Part shown: in pieces, positions 1-10,705 of the stretch
How the letters are laid out: each line of letters starts with the position of its first letter
Position numbering within the stretch: the first letter of the stretch is position 1
Source of the DNA: Litoditis marina
Lineage: Eukaryota > Nematoda > Chromadorea > Rhabditida > Rhabditidae
Assembly: GCA_964036275.1 (NCBI GenBank)
Contig: OZ038434.1
Coordinates: 37,781,279 to 37,845,278 of the forward strand
Direction of reading: 5' to 3'
DNA: 64,000 nucleotides
Notes under the pieces: generated by a model
Database searches by the model: none
Told to the model about the DNA's origin: nothing
The model's input: only the letters and a program-made list of their open reading frames with translations
Made by a program: the position numbers and the translations under genes

Positions 1-169
1 CTATAGTGGGTGACAATACCTGACTTGTAGTTCGATTTTCATGATCAGCAGTGAGAAGCAACATGATCAAACTACAAACACAGAAAACAGAAGAGATTGT
101 GAAGGCCTGCTTTGTAAAGCTAGAATTCTTTGATGTATTTAAAAAGAGTAGAACGCATCTCATTTGCAG

Positions 170-400
170 ACATTCCGCCGCCACGGCAGCTACCAGTCGT
201 TTGCCGCATCGAAGAATCTGATCGTGGAAATGGGTCCCGCCGCGACCTCCCTGTTCCGGAATCAGAGCTGTAACGGGCGGTCCAAACCATCTACCCCATC
301 GGACGTGACTATTTCACGTACACATCAATCACAGAACCTGTCTTCGAGCTGCTCTGATCACGGAGAGAACAAGAAACTTCTAGAAATATTGCCAATTTAG
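170..400 (+). CDS. Terminal exon of an unidentified gene entering from the left
   Basis: A 77-codon open stretch follows a good acceptor (TTTGCAG at 163-169) and ends in TAG at 398-400. It is much GC-richer than its flanks, as are the proven exons in this window. The peptide starts TFRRHGSYQSFAAS and continues Ser/Thr/Asn-rich and polar with no hydrophobic segment, so it looks like a cytoplasmic or disordered C-terminal tail. A receptor or channel tail is possible, but I recognise no family. The rest of the gene lies left of the window. Confidence 0.5.
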   Translation, partial: TFRRHGSYQSFAASKNLIVEMGPAATSLFRNQSCNGRSKPSTPSDVTISRTHQSQNLSSSCSDHGENKKLLEILPI

Positions 401-699
401 CTGTTGAACTTTTTTATTCTTTTGTTGGTGTTAGTGGTACGTTCTAGTGTGGATCTTTTTTGTGTTTTGTACAATCACCAGTTCGATAGGTGAGACCGAA
501 TCTTTTTGGTTTTACCCATACACCCAATAGTTTATGGTTTTCGAACGTAAAATGTGTGGGATCAAACTACAAACTCAGCGGGGTGGAGCAACATGCACCG
601 TATCGACTTTCTCTGGAATTGAGAACCACACAACTGTCAGTCTTAGTTAACTTCCTATTATAGATCTTTATTATTCTGTGTACAAATTATTAGTTCTAC

Positions 700-776
700 A
701 GCCCGAATTAGTATAGTGGATCGCATCACCGTCGGCCGAACGTGTACGGTGGTTCAAATCCCGCCCGAGCCAGATA
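700..776 (+). repeat. tRNA-like SINE fragment
   Basis: It contains an A-box-like TTAGTATAGTGGATCG and a B-box-like GGTTCAAATCCC about 35 bases apart, the layout of a tRNA-derived pol III promoter. The acceptor and T stems do not pair properly, so this is not a functional tRNA. It is most likely the head of a decayed SINE. Confidence 0.45.
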
Positions 777-1569
777 ATTTATAATCTCATCATCTAATGT
801 TACTATTTGGATAATTTACTTAATTCAACTCTCCGTTCGTGATCTCTGTTTGTTTTTCTTTTGAAAAATGATTGGTTGATTATTTATATAGTGTAATTTG
901 ATGTGGTGACACGTGGTCCAACATAAATTGACTTAAATGAACCTGAAGATGCAAAATCACTCAATTTTTTTCCAGAATCGAATGTTTAATTTTATTTTAA
1001 CTAACCATAACATTTTGTTGCAAATTTTTGCCAACTCAGTCTGGTCAAAAATTGCATTGTTACTCTAGTTTGGTTTTTGATCTCTACCTGTCTTGTCTGT
1101 CTTTAATCTTTAAAAAAGGTTGAATTAACCCTGTTTCAATCGAGAATTTAATTAACCAACAATGTGAAGCGTTTGATGCCTCAGAAAACATAAACGTGCA
1201 AATGTCACGTTGTTTGTATGTTATAAATTTCACGCTACAATCTCATTTAATTATTGTATACATCATAATAATCGATTAAGTAATGATCTATGAATATAAA
1301 TTGTATCTTTTATAATACGTTGAGTCATTGTCCATTTCATCAGCTAATGGATTTTTTTCATGATTGTTGATAGGACTCTCACTATCGGTGAAGCGAATAC
1401 ACCTCTCATCTAGTAACGTTTGTTGATTGTCTGATTCGACAGATTGCACATAGCATAAATGTTTAGAAATTAAAGGGGGGCTGCATCGAATGCCGAGCTT
1501 AGCTAACGTCGTTAGCCCAAAAGGCACGAGAGTCAGAGAAATGCACGCAACCAATATTAATTCACTCTA

Positions 1570-1766
1570 AATCATCCTCTGTGTCTCTGACAGTAAGGAA
1601 AAAGTTGGTGAAATTTTGAGAATAGAACTTTGAATTGGACATTCCAGTACGAAAAGTATATATATCGAATTGTCTCAGTTCGATCTTTTACTTGGAAATT
1701 CAATGCACCCCCTTCCCATTGAAAATTCGCATTTTCAATGGGAAGGGGGTGCATTGAATTTCCGAT
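1570..1766 (-). repeat. Inverted-repeat element containing a perfect 33-bp palindrome
   Basis: Positions 1694-1726 and 1731-1763 are perfect reverse complements around a 4-base loop (TCGC). Read on the minus strand, the block resembles 57725-57875, sharing AAAAGATC(A/G)AA(T/C)TGAGACAAT and TCGATATAT. That copy has terminal inverted repeats starting AAAGGGGGCAGCAATGAATT. The two are therefore members of one non-autonomous element family. The perfect hairpin here suggests a fold-back copy of the element end. Confidence 0.7.
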
Positions 1767-2012
1767 CTTCTCCGCTCCGCTCCGCAACGGTTGTGGGTGT
1801 AGCTGGTAGCAGCCATATTGCTACCAGGGGTACCTCCGCACCAAGTCCGCAACTCCTCCGTTCAATCCCGCCCTCAGCCTCGTCCACTGAATGCACCCTA
1901 CCACAGCGTGGGAGCCTTGAGCATTTCTTCTTTTTCTATAGTCATCGATCGATCTCTCTTTTCCAATTTGTCCCGTTGCACATTTTGTGTAGAATAAATA
2001 AATAAATAAATA
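1767..2012 (+). repeat. GC-rich block with AATA-repeat tail, retroposon-like
   Basis: A GC-rich stretch contains a stem-forming GGTAGCAGCCATATTGCTACC-like segment near 1804-1825. It ends in GTGTAGAATAAATAAATAAATAAAAT at 1988-2012. A short tandem A-rich tail of this sort is typical of LINE or SINE 3' ends. No second copy was found in the window, so the assignment is tentative. Confidence 0.35.
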
Positions 2013-2290
2013 AAATTGTGAGAACTGTTGCTGATGATGAAACTTAATGACAAAGCCTATGATGACATACTCTGCGAAATCAGTAAAAATACCTGAAGAC
2101 CCATTCTAAAAGCGAACAATGAGTGGGTCAATATGGGACTCCAACATCGACAGCGGTTTTCCAAAGGTTATTCCGGGGAATCGTACTCAGACACAACTGC
2201 GACATTGCAAAATGAGAAAGCAACTGTGCTGGAACATCCTTTGATATAGCCTCACGACATCGTGAGTGCTCCTACTATGACAAATCTCGA

Positions 2291-2612
2291 ATGACTTAGC
2301 CGTGGAAAATCTGGTACCAAGTCTTGCGGTAACGAACTCCGGACTAAGTACCCCCCTAAGTCCCAGATTCTAAAAACGAAACTTCTTCATCTTTTAACAA
2401 AAGAAGAGGAAATATATACATTTAGATCTAATTTTCTCTCTAATTTTCTTTTTTTCACTCAAAATTCAATTTCATCCACTCAAAACCGTACTTTTGCCGC
2501 ATTGAAGACTCAAAAACTGGCGCATGGCATTGATTCTTCGGGCCACGCCTGACCTTATAAGCCACGCCCCTTTATGTCCCCCTCTAACTGCCCCAGGTTC
2601 TGTCTGAGTAAT
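2291..2612 (+). repeat. Dispersed ~320-bp repeat, copy 1
   Basis: It matches 55856-56191 over its whole length in the same orientation. Shared blocks are GACTT(A/G)GCCGTGGAAAATC, GCGGTAAC(G/A)AACTCCGGAC, AAGTACCCCCC and a distal GCCACGCCC...TGTCTGA. Both copies carry a poly-C tract after AAGTA. No coding frame is open through it. The family is unidentified. Confidence 0.75.
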
Positions 2613-3472
2613 GAGAGAACCTCACATGTGGTCAAACATGCCAAAAATTACAAAAAGTCAATCGATCTATCTAGCAGGTTCTGAGAAACTTACTTGTAAA
2701 CTAAATTCACTACGAACGAACTTTCCATTTCTTGCGTATCCCTAGCTACGATTTTTTACGAACTTTTGTGCAGACTGGATGCAGAAAATGTTTCACAATT
2801 GTTTGTTCAATATATTTATCACTAATATGAGAAATGGTTAAATTGTGAAAGGGCCTTATCAGTAGTATAGCTGCGTGAACCAGTGTTATCTGTAGTTTTT
2901 TTCACTGTCGCTGCATTCACAATCCAAAGATGGCCAACGGTTAGTTTCTTGCTTTGTATAAAACGTAATTAAGTCATCTCTCACGAAAGAAAAAAGTGTT
3001 CTAAGTCGAATAACAATGCGTGGACATTTACAACACTATTATATCCCAACCTGAGCCATCTAAAACTATGAAACATTTGCTATCCTACGTAGTGTGTGGT
3101 TATTAAAGTCAAACTCAAAACTCGAATACTTTTTTGAAAAATCTATAACTTGAAATTTCCCAATACTGAATACTCGAAATTTCGACCTCTTTTTAATTTT
3201 TAACAACCAGAGCATCAGGATACCGGATCATTAATGCATACGAACTCCGCTGACGTTTAAGAAAACCTGATATATAAATTAAACCGATTGATTCACAACA
3301 TAGAAAGCTTGTTAACATCAAATTAATCCAATAAAGACCTGTCACGTGTCACGACTGTAACGACAAGAGTCCACATTGAAGCGACGGAGACCATCTTTCA
3401 AGATAACTATTGTCCCACAAACAATTTGGTTCAATCATCGTCGTCCAGCACTGCTAAATTGCATATAATATT

Positions 3473-3615
3473 ATGTGCGCGTAACGGGGTAACCATACCC
3501 TTTTTCTTCTCAACTTTTCTCTCCATTTACCCATTTGGGATGCCACATACTATGTGAAAGTCACGTGTTAAATTGCGAATAAATCTATTCCATTCTGTTC
3601 TATTCTATATCTTCA
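3473..3615 (+). repeat. TATTC-tailed repeat, copy 1
   Basis: It shares GTAAC-GGGT, a pyrimidine-rich middle, TGCCACATACTATGTG, CACGTGTTAAAT and CGAATAAATCTATTC with 10562-10705 and, more diverged, with 16728-16865. The end GAATAAATCTATTCTATTC also occurs near 46298. It sits in intron 1 of kinase A, just before exon 2. The pentamer-repeat tail suggests a retroposon 3' end. Confidence 0.65.
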
Positions 3616-3747
3616 AAATTCCAGGAGAAGAAGAATGGATAGCGCTGCAAGAATTTTATCGAAATTACCTGAAATTGGGCGAGCCTATCGGGCACGGAGT
3701 CTTTGGAAACGTGCACAAAGTTCGACGGGCACCTGGTTTCGGGTACG

Positions 3748-4003
3748 TTTGTGGGAGGAAGATGGAAAGATGATAAGACAGAGGGAGGGGGGGTTTTAGG
3801 GGAAAGAGAGAAACAGAGAGGGCATGAGAGAGAGGGATGTGGAGAAGGAGCATGGGAGAGAGAAAGATAGAAAGATAATGAGACAGGGAGAGAAAACGAG
3901 AGAGAGCACGAGAGAGGGAGAATGATAGAGAGAGAATGAGACAGGGAGAAAAATCGAGAGGGAGCATGAGAGAAGGAAAGATTGAAAGAGGGGGGGGGGG
4001 GGC

Positions 4004-4097
<94 letters not shown>

Positions 4098-4400
4098 GAG
4101 AGAGCATGAGAGAGAAGAAGGTGTAGAAGGAGCGTGGGAGAGAGGAAATTAGAGAGAGAATGAGAGAGAGGGAGGCGGAGAAGGAGCATGAGAGAAAGAA
4201 AGATAGAAAGATAATGAGACAGGGAGAGAAAACGAGAGAGAGCACGAGAGAGGGAGAATGATAGAAAGAGAATGAGACAGGGAGAGATATCGAGAGGAAG
4301 CATGAGAGAAGGAAAGATTGAGAGAGAGAGAGAGAGGGGTAAAGAGTGAGAGGGAAGTGATGAATGGAAGAGAGAGAAAGATGGAGGAAGAGGGAGCGAG
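3748..4400 (+). repeat. Purine (GA)n microsatellite block following kinase A exon 2
   Basis: GA-rich sequence starts within ~10 bases of the exon 2 donor at 3743, with a pure (AG)n core at about 4010-4092 and a G run at 3991-4001. A similar purine block follows the paralogous donor of kinase B (11855-12070). The long Leu/Ser reading frames on the other strand are artefacts of this repeat. Confidence 0.95.
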
Positions 4401-4754
4401 GAAGGGAGGGAGACAGGAAACGTTCTGGTAGTCCCGAGTGAAGTTACGGAATGAACAAAATATCTTCAAGTTAGTTACATGAAAAAGTAAGAGAAAGAAA
4501 AGAGAGAATACACGCAAAAGGAGAAGGAAGAAAAGGGTGGTGGTTATAACTGTACCCGAAAATAGCTGTCGAACCAGTCATGATGTAGAACAACCCCGGA
4601 AGAAATTTTCTAGAACTGTGGCGGTGAAACTGTTTTCAAGAAAGGTGGAGACTCGAGCTGTGTCAGAAGTACGAGAGCTGACCGCGGCTTTAAAGGTATA
4701 AATTATTATTTTCTCGGTGAGATTCATTCCAAACTAAAGTAGCGGAGTCGTTTG

Positions 4755-4880
4755 AGCTTCAAGAAGGACGATTATGTGGACCAATCCCGTGTCAACGGTC
4801 CTTTAAACTGCAATTGAGAAATGTATTGCGGATTAAAGGACTGAAGCGTTGCGAATGGACCACATAATCGTCCTTCTTTA
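4755..4880. repeat. MITE-like element with AGGACGATTATGTGG inverted ends, copy 1
   Basis: The left end AAGAAGGACGATTATGTGG is the inverse of the right end CCACATAATCGTCCTTCTT. The interior CCAATCCCGTGTCAACGGTCC also occurs in a second copy at 8058-8183. Both copies are in kinase A introns. No internal ORF. Confidence 0.8.
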
Positions 4881-4970
4881 ACAGAGAGGCAAGCATATTT
4901 CGGTTGCAAATGCACGCATTTTGTTGAACGCCCGTAATTTGAAAAAAAATGGAAACGAACTAAACAGTTA

Positions 4971-5080
4971 GTCAATCGTACAGTCACGCAAAACATGTAA
5001 AACAAGTAGAACTCAGAAACGTGCAATGACAAAGTGCACGATTCCTCATTAGAATGCTAATTTCACGTGACTATTTAATT
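4971..5080 (-). repeat. 118-bp CACGTGA-ended inverted-repeat element, copy 1
   Basis: Consensus read on + copies: starts near AATTGAATAGTCACGTGAA, has GTGCACTTTGTCATTGCACG in the centre, and ends TTCACGTGACTGTGCAATT, an imperfect inverse of the start. Other copies: 16404-16512 (diverged), 18803-18917, 19788-19869, 54936-55054 and 61423-61545. It is a non-autonomous element, as far as the window shows. Confidence 0.8.
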
Positions 5081-5649
5081 TACTTCTGGTATAGAGCATG
5101 GGTTTTATATGACGTGTTTTCGTTTGTTCAGAATTAGGCAACAGACGTGAGGCTTTGCCTAAATTATTTCACGTTGACTGTTACATTCTTGTCGCAATAT
5201 GCTTTAACTAATTCCATTATTGATTTTTTCGCTTTTTCACTGATTTTTTAAGATTTATGTGTCCTTTGTCCCTTTTTGAATTATAGTTATAATAGTATGT
5301 TATGTTTCTTGCCTCATCAGATACGTCATGAAGATTATCTCACGAACTTTTCATGAGATTCTATTGATTACCCTGCTTCAACATTGGAAGTTAACGAAAA
5401 GCTTATGAGGTGTTCATGAGATTCTCATGAGAAACTCGTATGAGTTTATCATGAGGTTGAATGGTTTGCTATAGTTCCGGTCATTCCTACTGAGACTTGG
5501 CAACGTGCCAATGAATTTTCCAGGTTATTTTTCACCACTTTAGGGTTTTTCCATTAAAATTCCTTAAGAACTCGTAAATACAAAAATTTCTGAGAATACC
5601 TATGTCTGCTCTGAGAAATACTCAGACAATTCCCAGCCAATTGGCCAGC

Positions 5650-5760
5650 CACTTATTTATTGACTGAGCGAGAGAGTGTGCAGGTCAGAGAAACTCAGAT
5701 GTCTGCGGCCTCATTGACCTGTACACTCTCTCGCTTTTGTAGCTGGCCAATCGAAGAAAA
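5650..5760. repeat. Foldback element with GAGCGAGAGAGTGT ends
   Basis: GACTGAGCGAGAGAGTGTGC at ~5661 is inverted by the ACACTCTCTCGCTTTTGTAG segment near 5724-5744. Diverged relatives lie at 9225-9300 and 14300-14402, both with CAGATCAGAGAGA. All are in kinase introns. Flanking CTTGGCACAATGCCAATGGG (~5798) is another motif that recurs near 19135 and 53875. Confidence 0.6.
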
Positions 5761-6309
5761 TTGGCGCCAATCGTTCTGAGTAGTCATCCGAAAATCTTGG
5801 CACAATGCCAATGGGTCTCAGTGGGAATGAAACGAACTATACGCCGCCTTGTTAACAATTGAGTGAGCGTTGACCAGACCACAAAGTACACATAATTCGA
5901 GACCAGCGGTAATTTTGTCAGTCAGAGACAAATGAACGTTGATGGAAAAAATGTTATTGAACAACGTATTTATTTTTATCGTTTTAGCTATCACATCATC
6001 CTCATATCTTGGCTTTCCATGGATTTCTTTTCGAAAGTCAAGATACTTAGGAGGCCCCTATTGGATTTGTCATGGAGTATATGTCCAATGGAAGTCTTCA
6101 TGATGGTGAGTTTTTCAATAATCATAAACGTTATCAGTTCAATTTTTGACATAACACTTTGCATTTGGTGCGGGATTGACAAGTGAATATCAAGTACGTT
6201 CTAGCATAATATACACGGTTACTATCTCATCCTTCAATAACCAGAACAGCCTAATTCAAGATTGCTGCCCAAGTCCGGCCTATTTCAATCGTGTGTTTGT
6301 AACTTTACT

Positions 6310-6430
6310 GTGAATAACTCATACATATGGGAGAGCTTTGTTACCAGCTGATGCATTCTCTGCCAGATAGATACCGCGGCGAGCGGGAATCGAAACCGGG
6401 TCTGTGAAGCGACAGCCGGACGCTAAGCAC
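6310..6430 (-). repeat. tRNA-like SINE head
   Basis: On the minus strand GTGCTTAGCGTCCGGC (A box) is followed by GGTTTCGATTCCCGC (B box). This is the pol III promoter layout of a tRNA-derived SINE. The stems are too degenerate for a working tRNA. It lies in intron 4 of kinase A. Confidence 0.5.
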
Positions 6431-6439
6431 TCGAACATT

Positions 6440-6715
6440 CGGGTGAATTCCTTCCCGAACCGACTCTTTCCGAATCAGTTGGTTCGTTCCAGAACTTTAG
6501 ACCAACAAAGTTGGAACCGAACCAATTCATGTAAATAATGCTGAATATGGTCGACTGCGTAACGCTTATTAGGGTTTGGTTCACTTTCATGTCGGTTTAA
6601 GTACGCAAACGATTCGGTTCCTTACCGAACCAACTGGTTCGGGAACAATCGGTTTGGTTCGGTTTGGTTTGAGAAGAAGCGGCTCGGGAAGAAAATTGCC
6701 GACCATTCGATTCCA
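6440..6715. repeat. GGTTCGG-rich inverted-repeat element
   Basis: The left part CCGAACCGACTCTTTCC...TTGGTTCG is mirrored by ACCGAACCAACTGGTTCGGG and AGCGGCTCGGGAAG on the right. A shorter related block at 16205-16320 has CGGTTCGATCCTGGTTCGG. Intron 4 of kinase A. Confidence 0.5.
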
Positions 6716-8057
6716 ACTCCTCTAACAATCACGATTCAGTGACCGGTGACAAGTCTATGAACTACGAAGTCAAACACGTGATCAACTGGTGTGTTCAAGC
6801 AGCGAGGGGACTGGCGTTTTGTCATTCACACAACGTCATTCATAGGGATGTCAAACCGGCCAAGCTAGTTTAAAATTTTTGGCAATGTTCTTCAGAAGTG
6901 ATAGAATAGTAAAAAGTACATATTGAGAGAACTGAAAGTAGAACGTGAATAATGAATGCATGAATGGCAAGCGGTGTAATGAGATGGTGTGAAAACGGCC
7001 AAGTGAGTTTTGGAAAATTTTGACAAGCACGAATAGAAAAGCGGGATTGGCTAAATTTTGGTTGTAGTCTGAAGTTTACACACATCCTAATACAAGATTT
7101 TCACAGTCGGACAAGGCTACATACAGCGTGTTGGCCTTATTTGGGCAGAGCGAACACTACAGACTACAGTCGTGGTTATTTTGCATCTACTTTTAGTCAT
7201 CTTTTCTCAATCATGTCGTTTGATAACCATCAAACAAGTTGACTAACATTGGGAGAAAAAAAATTCTACTTTTTTCAGTCTTGTGCTCTCACACCACTTC
7301 ACAACACTGAAGGTTTGCGATTTTGGATTTGCGAGAAATCATGGTGAATCGATGACTCAAAAGTAGGTTCGATACTGATTTATTGATTTATTTCTTCATA
7401 TATCTAGTTTGGCTCGATTTTCGTTCGATCAGAGCGCATATATAGAAACCGTTCCGATTCAATTTGAGTTTCACGAAAAATTTGAAAAGGTCAAAAAAAT
7501 TCTTAAAACGAAAACGAGAAAACGAGACGAATCGTGATGAGTATGGACAGCAACCATCGAACTGCAGAACGGAATTGCTCAATATGTGAAGTCGTGTTTT
7601 TGGTTGTGTGTTCAAATCTCACACGGAGCTAACTTTAAATTCTTTAGTTTATGATGCAGAAGTGTGTCGGAGTAGAAGTATAATAAGATATTCATTCACG
7701 AGTGTTCCAAGAAAAACGGATACCTTGTTTGTAAATACATGAAACCCCTTCGGGCTCACTCATATTACTATGCAAGAAGAAAAATAATAATTTTGTAAAA
7801 CGTATATCAATGTTTTTGCAGAATTGGAAGTAAACTCTACATGGCTCCCGAAGTTATGGTCGGAACGAAGTACGACCACAAGTGTGACGTTTATAGTTTT
7901 GCCATGACCATTTGGGAGATCTGCCACAAAAGGTATGTATACTCGCGCCAATGTTCAGTGAGGAGATAATAAAAATTAACAATGAATCAGAACAGAAAAA
8001 AAATGTTTTAAAGTTTTTTCCAGACTTTTTCTGGTTAAACTTGAGTGTATCGTTTTG

Positions 8058-8183
8058 CCGTTAAAGTAGGACGATTAGGTGGACCAATCCCGTGTCATCG
8101 GTTCTTTGAACTGAAATTGAAAAATGTGTCGCAGTTTAAAGGACCAAAACGTTGGGAGTGGTCCATAATCGTCCATCTTTAAA
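8058..8183. repeat. MITE-like AGGACGATTA element, copy 2
   Basis: It shares GGACCAATCCCGTGTCA and the ends TAGGACGATTA / TAATCGTCCATC with the element at 4755-4880. It lies in intron 7 of kinase A, immediately upstream of exon 8. Confidence 0.75.
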
Positions 8184-8356
8184 TCTCTATTCTATTATGG
8201 TACCGTTTCAGACATGCGGCTGATCATGACAACTCATTTCGTTGGGAGAAAGAAGTGCGAGAAGGAGTGCGTCCGGACATAACTTCCAATCTGGCTGACG
8301 CACTAATCCGTGAGCTTATCGAGAGGTAAGACCTGAGGCGGCGAATTCTACAACTA

Positions 8357-8612
8357 ACCGGGTTTTCAGGTAACCTAACCCTTTTTTGGTATTTTTTCGG
8401 TTACCAAGTAGGTAAGCTGGAAGTAACCTAAAACTAAAATCCGGTTACCGTTCACACCAACAAAAATAATCACATTTTGCGTTAGAAAAACAGGTCACAA
8501 GAAAAAACAGACAGGTCAGAAAAACCGGTTTTTTATTAACGCAAAATGTAGTTACCTAACCTGAATAAGAAGTTACCAAAAAAGGTAAGGTTACCCAAAA
8601 ACCAGGTTAGAT
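8357..8612. repeat. ~255-bp inverted-repeat element with GGTAACC ends
   Basis: The left end CAGGTAACCTAACCCTTTTTTGG is mirrored by CCAAAAAAGGTAAGGTTACC on the right. The interior also pairs (CACATTTTGCGTTA with TTAACGCAAAATG). A relative with CGGATTACCTGGTTAACCC ends is at 26180-26302. Intron 8 of kinase A. Confidence 0.75.
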
Positions 8613-9013
8613 ATAGAATTCACAGCCAAAGGCTAAATCAATCAACAATTTCCAGTCGATCGGGTTTAGTCGACACCATTCATACTGAGACTCCTACAGT
8701 ACATATTCAATTTTTTCAATAACTGTTTCTTGACGCTAAATTAATCTCTGTCGGAACATTTTGGTACATTCTCTGCAACATGGTAACATGATCATTTGTC
8801 AGAAGCGTAGACCTTAGACTTCTGATAACATTTAAGTAGTTTAATCGGATTGAAACTTTTGTATACTGTAGCAGTCTCAGTAGGGATGAAAGAGTCTATA
8901 CCTATAATTCTGTAACCTCTAATATAACTGAATATCCACACCTGTCTATTTAAAACATCTGAAGTTCACAGTGAACACCCGAACATCTTTTTTTACTCGT
9001 TTTGTAACAACAT

Positions 9014-9220
9014 GTCCTATTTAGTTGTCGCTCAAAGAAAGGCGGAGGTATACTGTACATCTCATGTTGTGATGTGCGAGAACACATATATACAATTCGT
9101 CAACTACGCTGCTATACGCCCAGATGATTTAGTGGTTAGCGTCCGCGCCTCCCCAACTTTGGGTTCTCGGTTCGAGTCTCACATGAGGCGGATATTTTAT
9201 TAGTTTGGCACGCACTATAC
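9014..9220 (+). repeat. tRNA-derived SINE, copy 1
   Basis: It starts TTAGTTGTCGCTCAAAG, then TATACTGTACATCTC, then the A box TTTAGTGGTTAGCGTCC and the B box GGTTCGAGTCTC. The tail TTTGGCACGCACTATA is shared with the inverted copy at 10312-10500. It lies in the last-but-one intron of kinase A. Confidence 0.85.
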
Positions 9221-10311
9221 TCTACGACTGAGCGTGCAGATCAGAGAGAAGCAGGCTCTCTTAGACTGTCAGCGCCCTCGCCTCCATTGTCTCTCAGTTT
9301 GGTTGGACAAAACTAAATTTACAATAACTTGCAGCGGCTGGAAAGGTGAACCCGAGGAGCCTTGCACCATGCAGAAAATGCTGACACTACTCGAGGCGGC
9401 TAGTAATGGTTACGTGAGTTCACAATGCAAATAGTAGAGAGTGCATTAGTTTTCGTTGTAGTTTGATGTCGACACACCCCATTATTTATGATTTTTTTAC
9501 CGAAAAGCCACCAAACCAATATACAAACACAGCGGGATGGCACGGCGTTCTCAACAACAGCTTTAACAAATAAGGAACTCGCGTCCTCGATCTTAGACGC
9601 TCCGCAAATGATTTGCGTGAATGTAAGCGCGATACGCAGCGAAATAATGTTCTGACCGTGCCAAGTTTCAGTGGGATACAGTGTCCCGCCACGTAAACTT
9701 TGTGGGCGGAGCTCAATACAAGTTTAATCGAAAAAATTACTGTAGGCGAGAACGCCGTGATATGACAACATACACTGTTGAGGCTCCCTTTTAAAGAGTC
9801 AACAAAGAAAGAATAACTATCATTGGGTGATATTTGTAAATTGCTCAAAGTCACCCGAGGGTTATTTCGATTTTTTAAACCCGGGCAAAACATGTGAGTT
9901 AACTTAGGTATTGATTTATTTGAAGTGTGAAAACATTTTGAGAAATGGGTCATTCTCATTGTTTCAGGAGCCGGACCAGCTAGAACTTTAGCAGCTCACC
10001 AATACAGAAAAAAGACTGCTCCGAATCGATACATCTGTGACTTTTTCTGCTATTCGAATGTTCTGATGATTAAATTATTCGCAATAAAGTTCATTTATTT
10101 TGTACTAAAGTTTCACAATTATTGTATGACAACTTATGCAGAAAATGCCTATGCTTCAAACAACCCTGGAAAGTCTCCGATTTATGACGAAGTGAAATCG
10201 AAGCCGCAATTAATTCCTGTGAAAGCTGTTGTGAACGCTCACAGACAAAAACTAAAAGACTAGTGTTTAAGTGTTACGATTTTCAGTTGATATAGGCCGC
10301 TAGGATCCTAG

Positions 10312-10500
10312 GTGATATAGTGCGTGCCAAATTTATGAAAAAGTCGCCTCATCTGAGACTCGAACCACTCTCATAAGTATGGAAGGCGTGGACGCCGCAC
10401 TATACCAACTAAGCGAACAGCAGCGTTCTCGACAAAGCGTATTTCTGTTCTTACACATCATAAAGGGAGATATACAGTATAACATCGAAAATGATTCCTA
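10312..10500 (-). repeat. tRNA-derived SINE, copy 2 (inverted)
   Basis: On the minus strand it reads ATACTGTATATCTCC, TTAGTTGGTATAGTGCGG (A box), GGTTCGAGTCTCAGATGAGG (B box) and TTGGCACGCACTATA. This is the same order as the copy at 9014-9220, so the two lie in opposite orientation. Confidence 0.85.
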
Positions 10501-10561
10501 AATACTATTATTCTCCTACAAAAACAGGTACAATCACCGTTCAATCTCAAAAGGCAGCAAT

Positions 10562-10705
10562 CATTATGCGCGTAACAGGGTCACGTTACCCTTTTCATCA
10601 TCCAAATTGTTCTTCTTTTATTTCTCCAATCGGAGTGCCACATCCAACAATGTGGAATGTCACGTGTTGAATCACGAATAAATCTATTCTATCCTATTCT
10701 ATTCT
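10562..10705 (+). repeat. TATTC-tailed repeat, copy 2
   Basis: It reads GCGCGTAACAGGGTCACGTTACCC..., AGTGCCACATCC, CACGTGTTGAATCACGAATAAATC and a TCTATTC-repeat tail. It is collinear with the copy at 3473-3615. Confidence 0.7.

Larger units (their letters stand above)
401..2929. other. Intergenic stretch upstream of the kinase pair; repeats only
   Basis: No coding exon was recognised. It contains two isolated copies of the ATCAAACTACAA motif (66 and 562), a tRNA-like fragment near 700-776, a foldback element (1570-1766), a GC-rich block with an AATA-repeat tail (1767-2012) and a dispersed ~320-bp repeat (2291-2612). The last ~100 bases before 2930 match the same position upstream of kinase B (11235-11333), including TTATCAGTAGT and TTCACTGTC. 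They are therefore probably the shared promoter/5'UTR. Confidence 0.6.
2930..9991 (+). pseudogene. TAK1/MAP3K7-like protein kinase, tandem copy A, with in-frame TAG
   Basis: Ten exons: 2930-2939, 3625-3742, 4614-4695, 5988-6105, 6740-6863, 7279-7362, 7822-7932, 8212-8325, 9335-9413, 9968-9991. Phases join throughout, giving 287 codons. The first exon is only ATGGCCAACG. Kinase motifs are intact: Gly loop GHGVFGNVHKV, VAVK lysine, HRDVKPA catalytic loop, CDFGFAR, YMAPEV. The IGSKLYMAPEV...YDHKCDV region resembles TAK1/MOM-4-type MAP3Ks, which act upstream of p38/JNK or Wnt-NLK signalling. Two defects are visible. Codon 6048-6050 in exon 4 is TAG, in the loop after GFLFESQDT. The exon 5 donor reads AA|GCTAGT instead of the GT seen in copy B. 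The frame is otherwise undamaged, so this is a very young pseudogene, a strain-specific null, or (less likely) a read-through gene. AATAAA lies at 10083. Confidence 0.8.

Noticed and set aside
700..776. Functional tRNA gene
   Set aside because: A- and B-box-like motifs exist, but the T and acceptor stems do not pair, so it is listed as a SINE fragment.
3665..4517. Long Leu/Ser-rich reading frames on the minus strand
   Set aside because: They are translations of the GA/CT microsatellite after kinase A exon 2; no other coding evidence.
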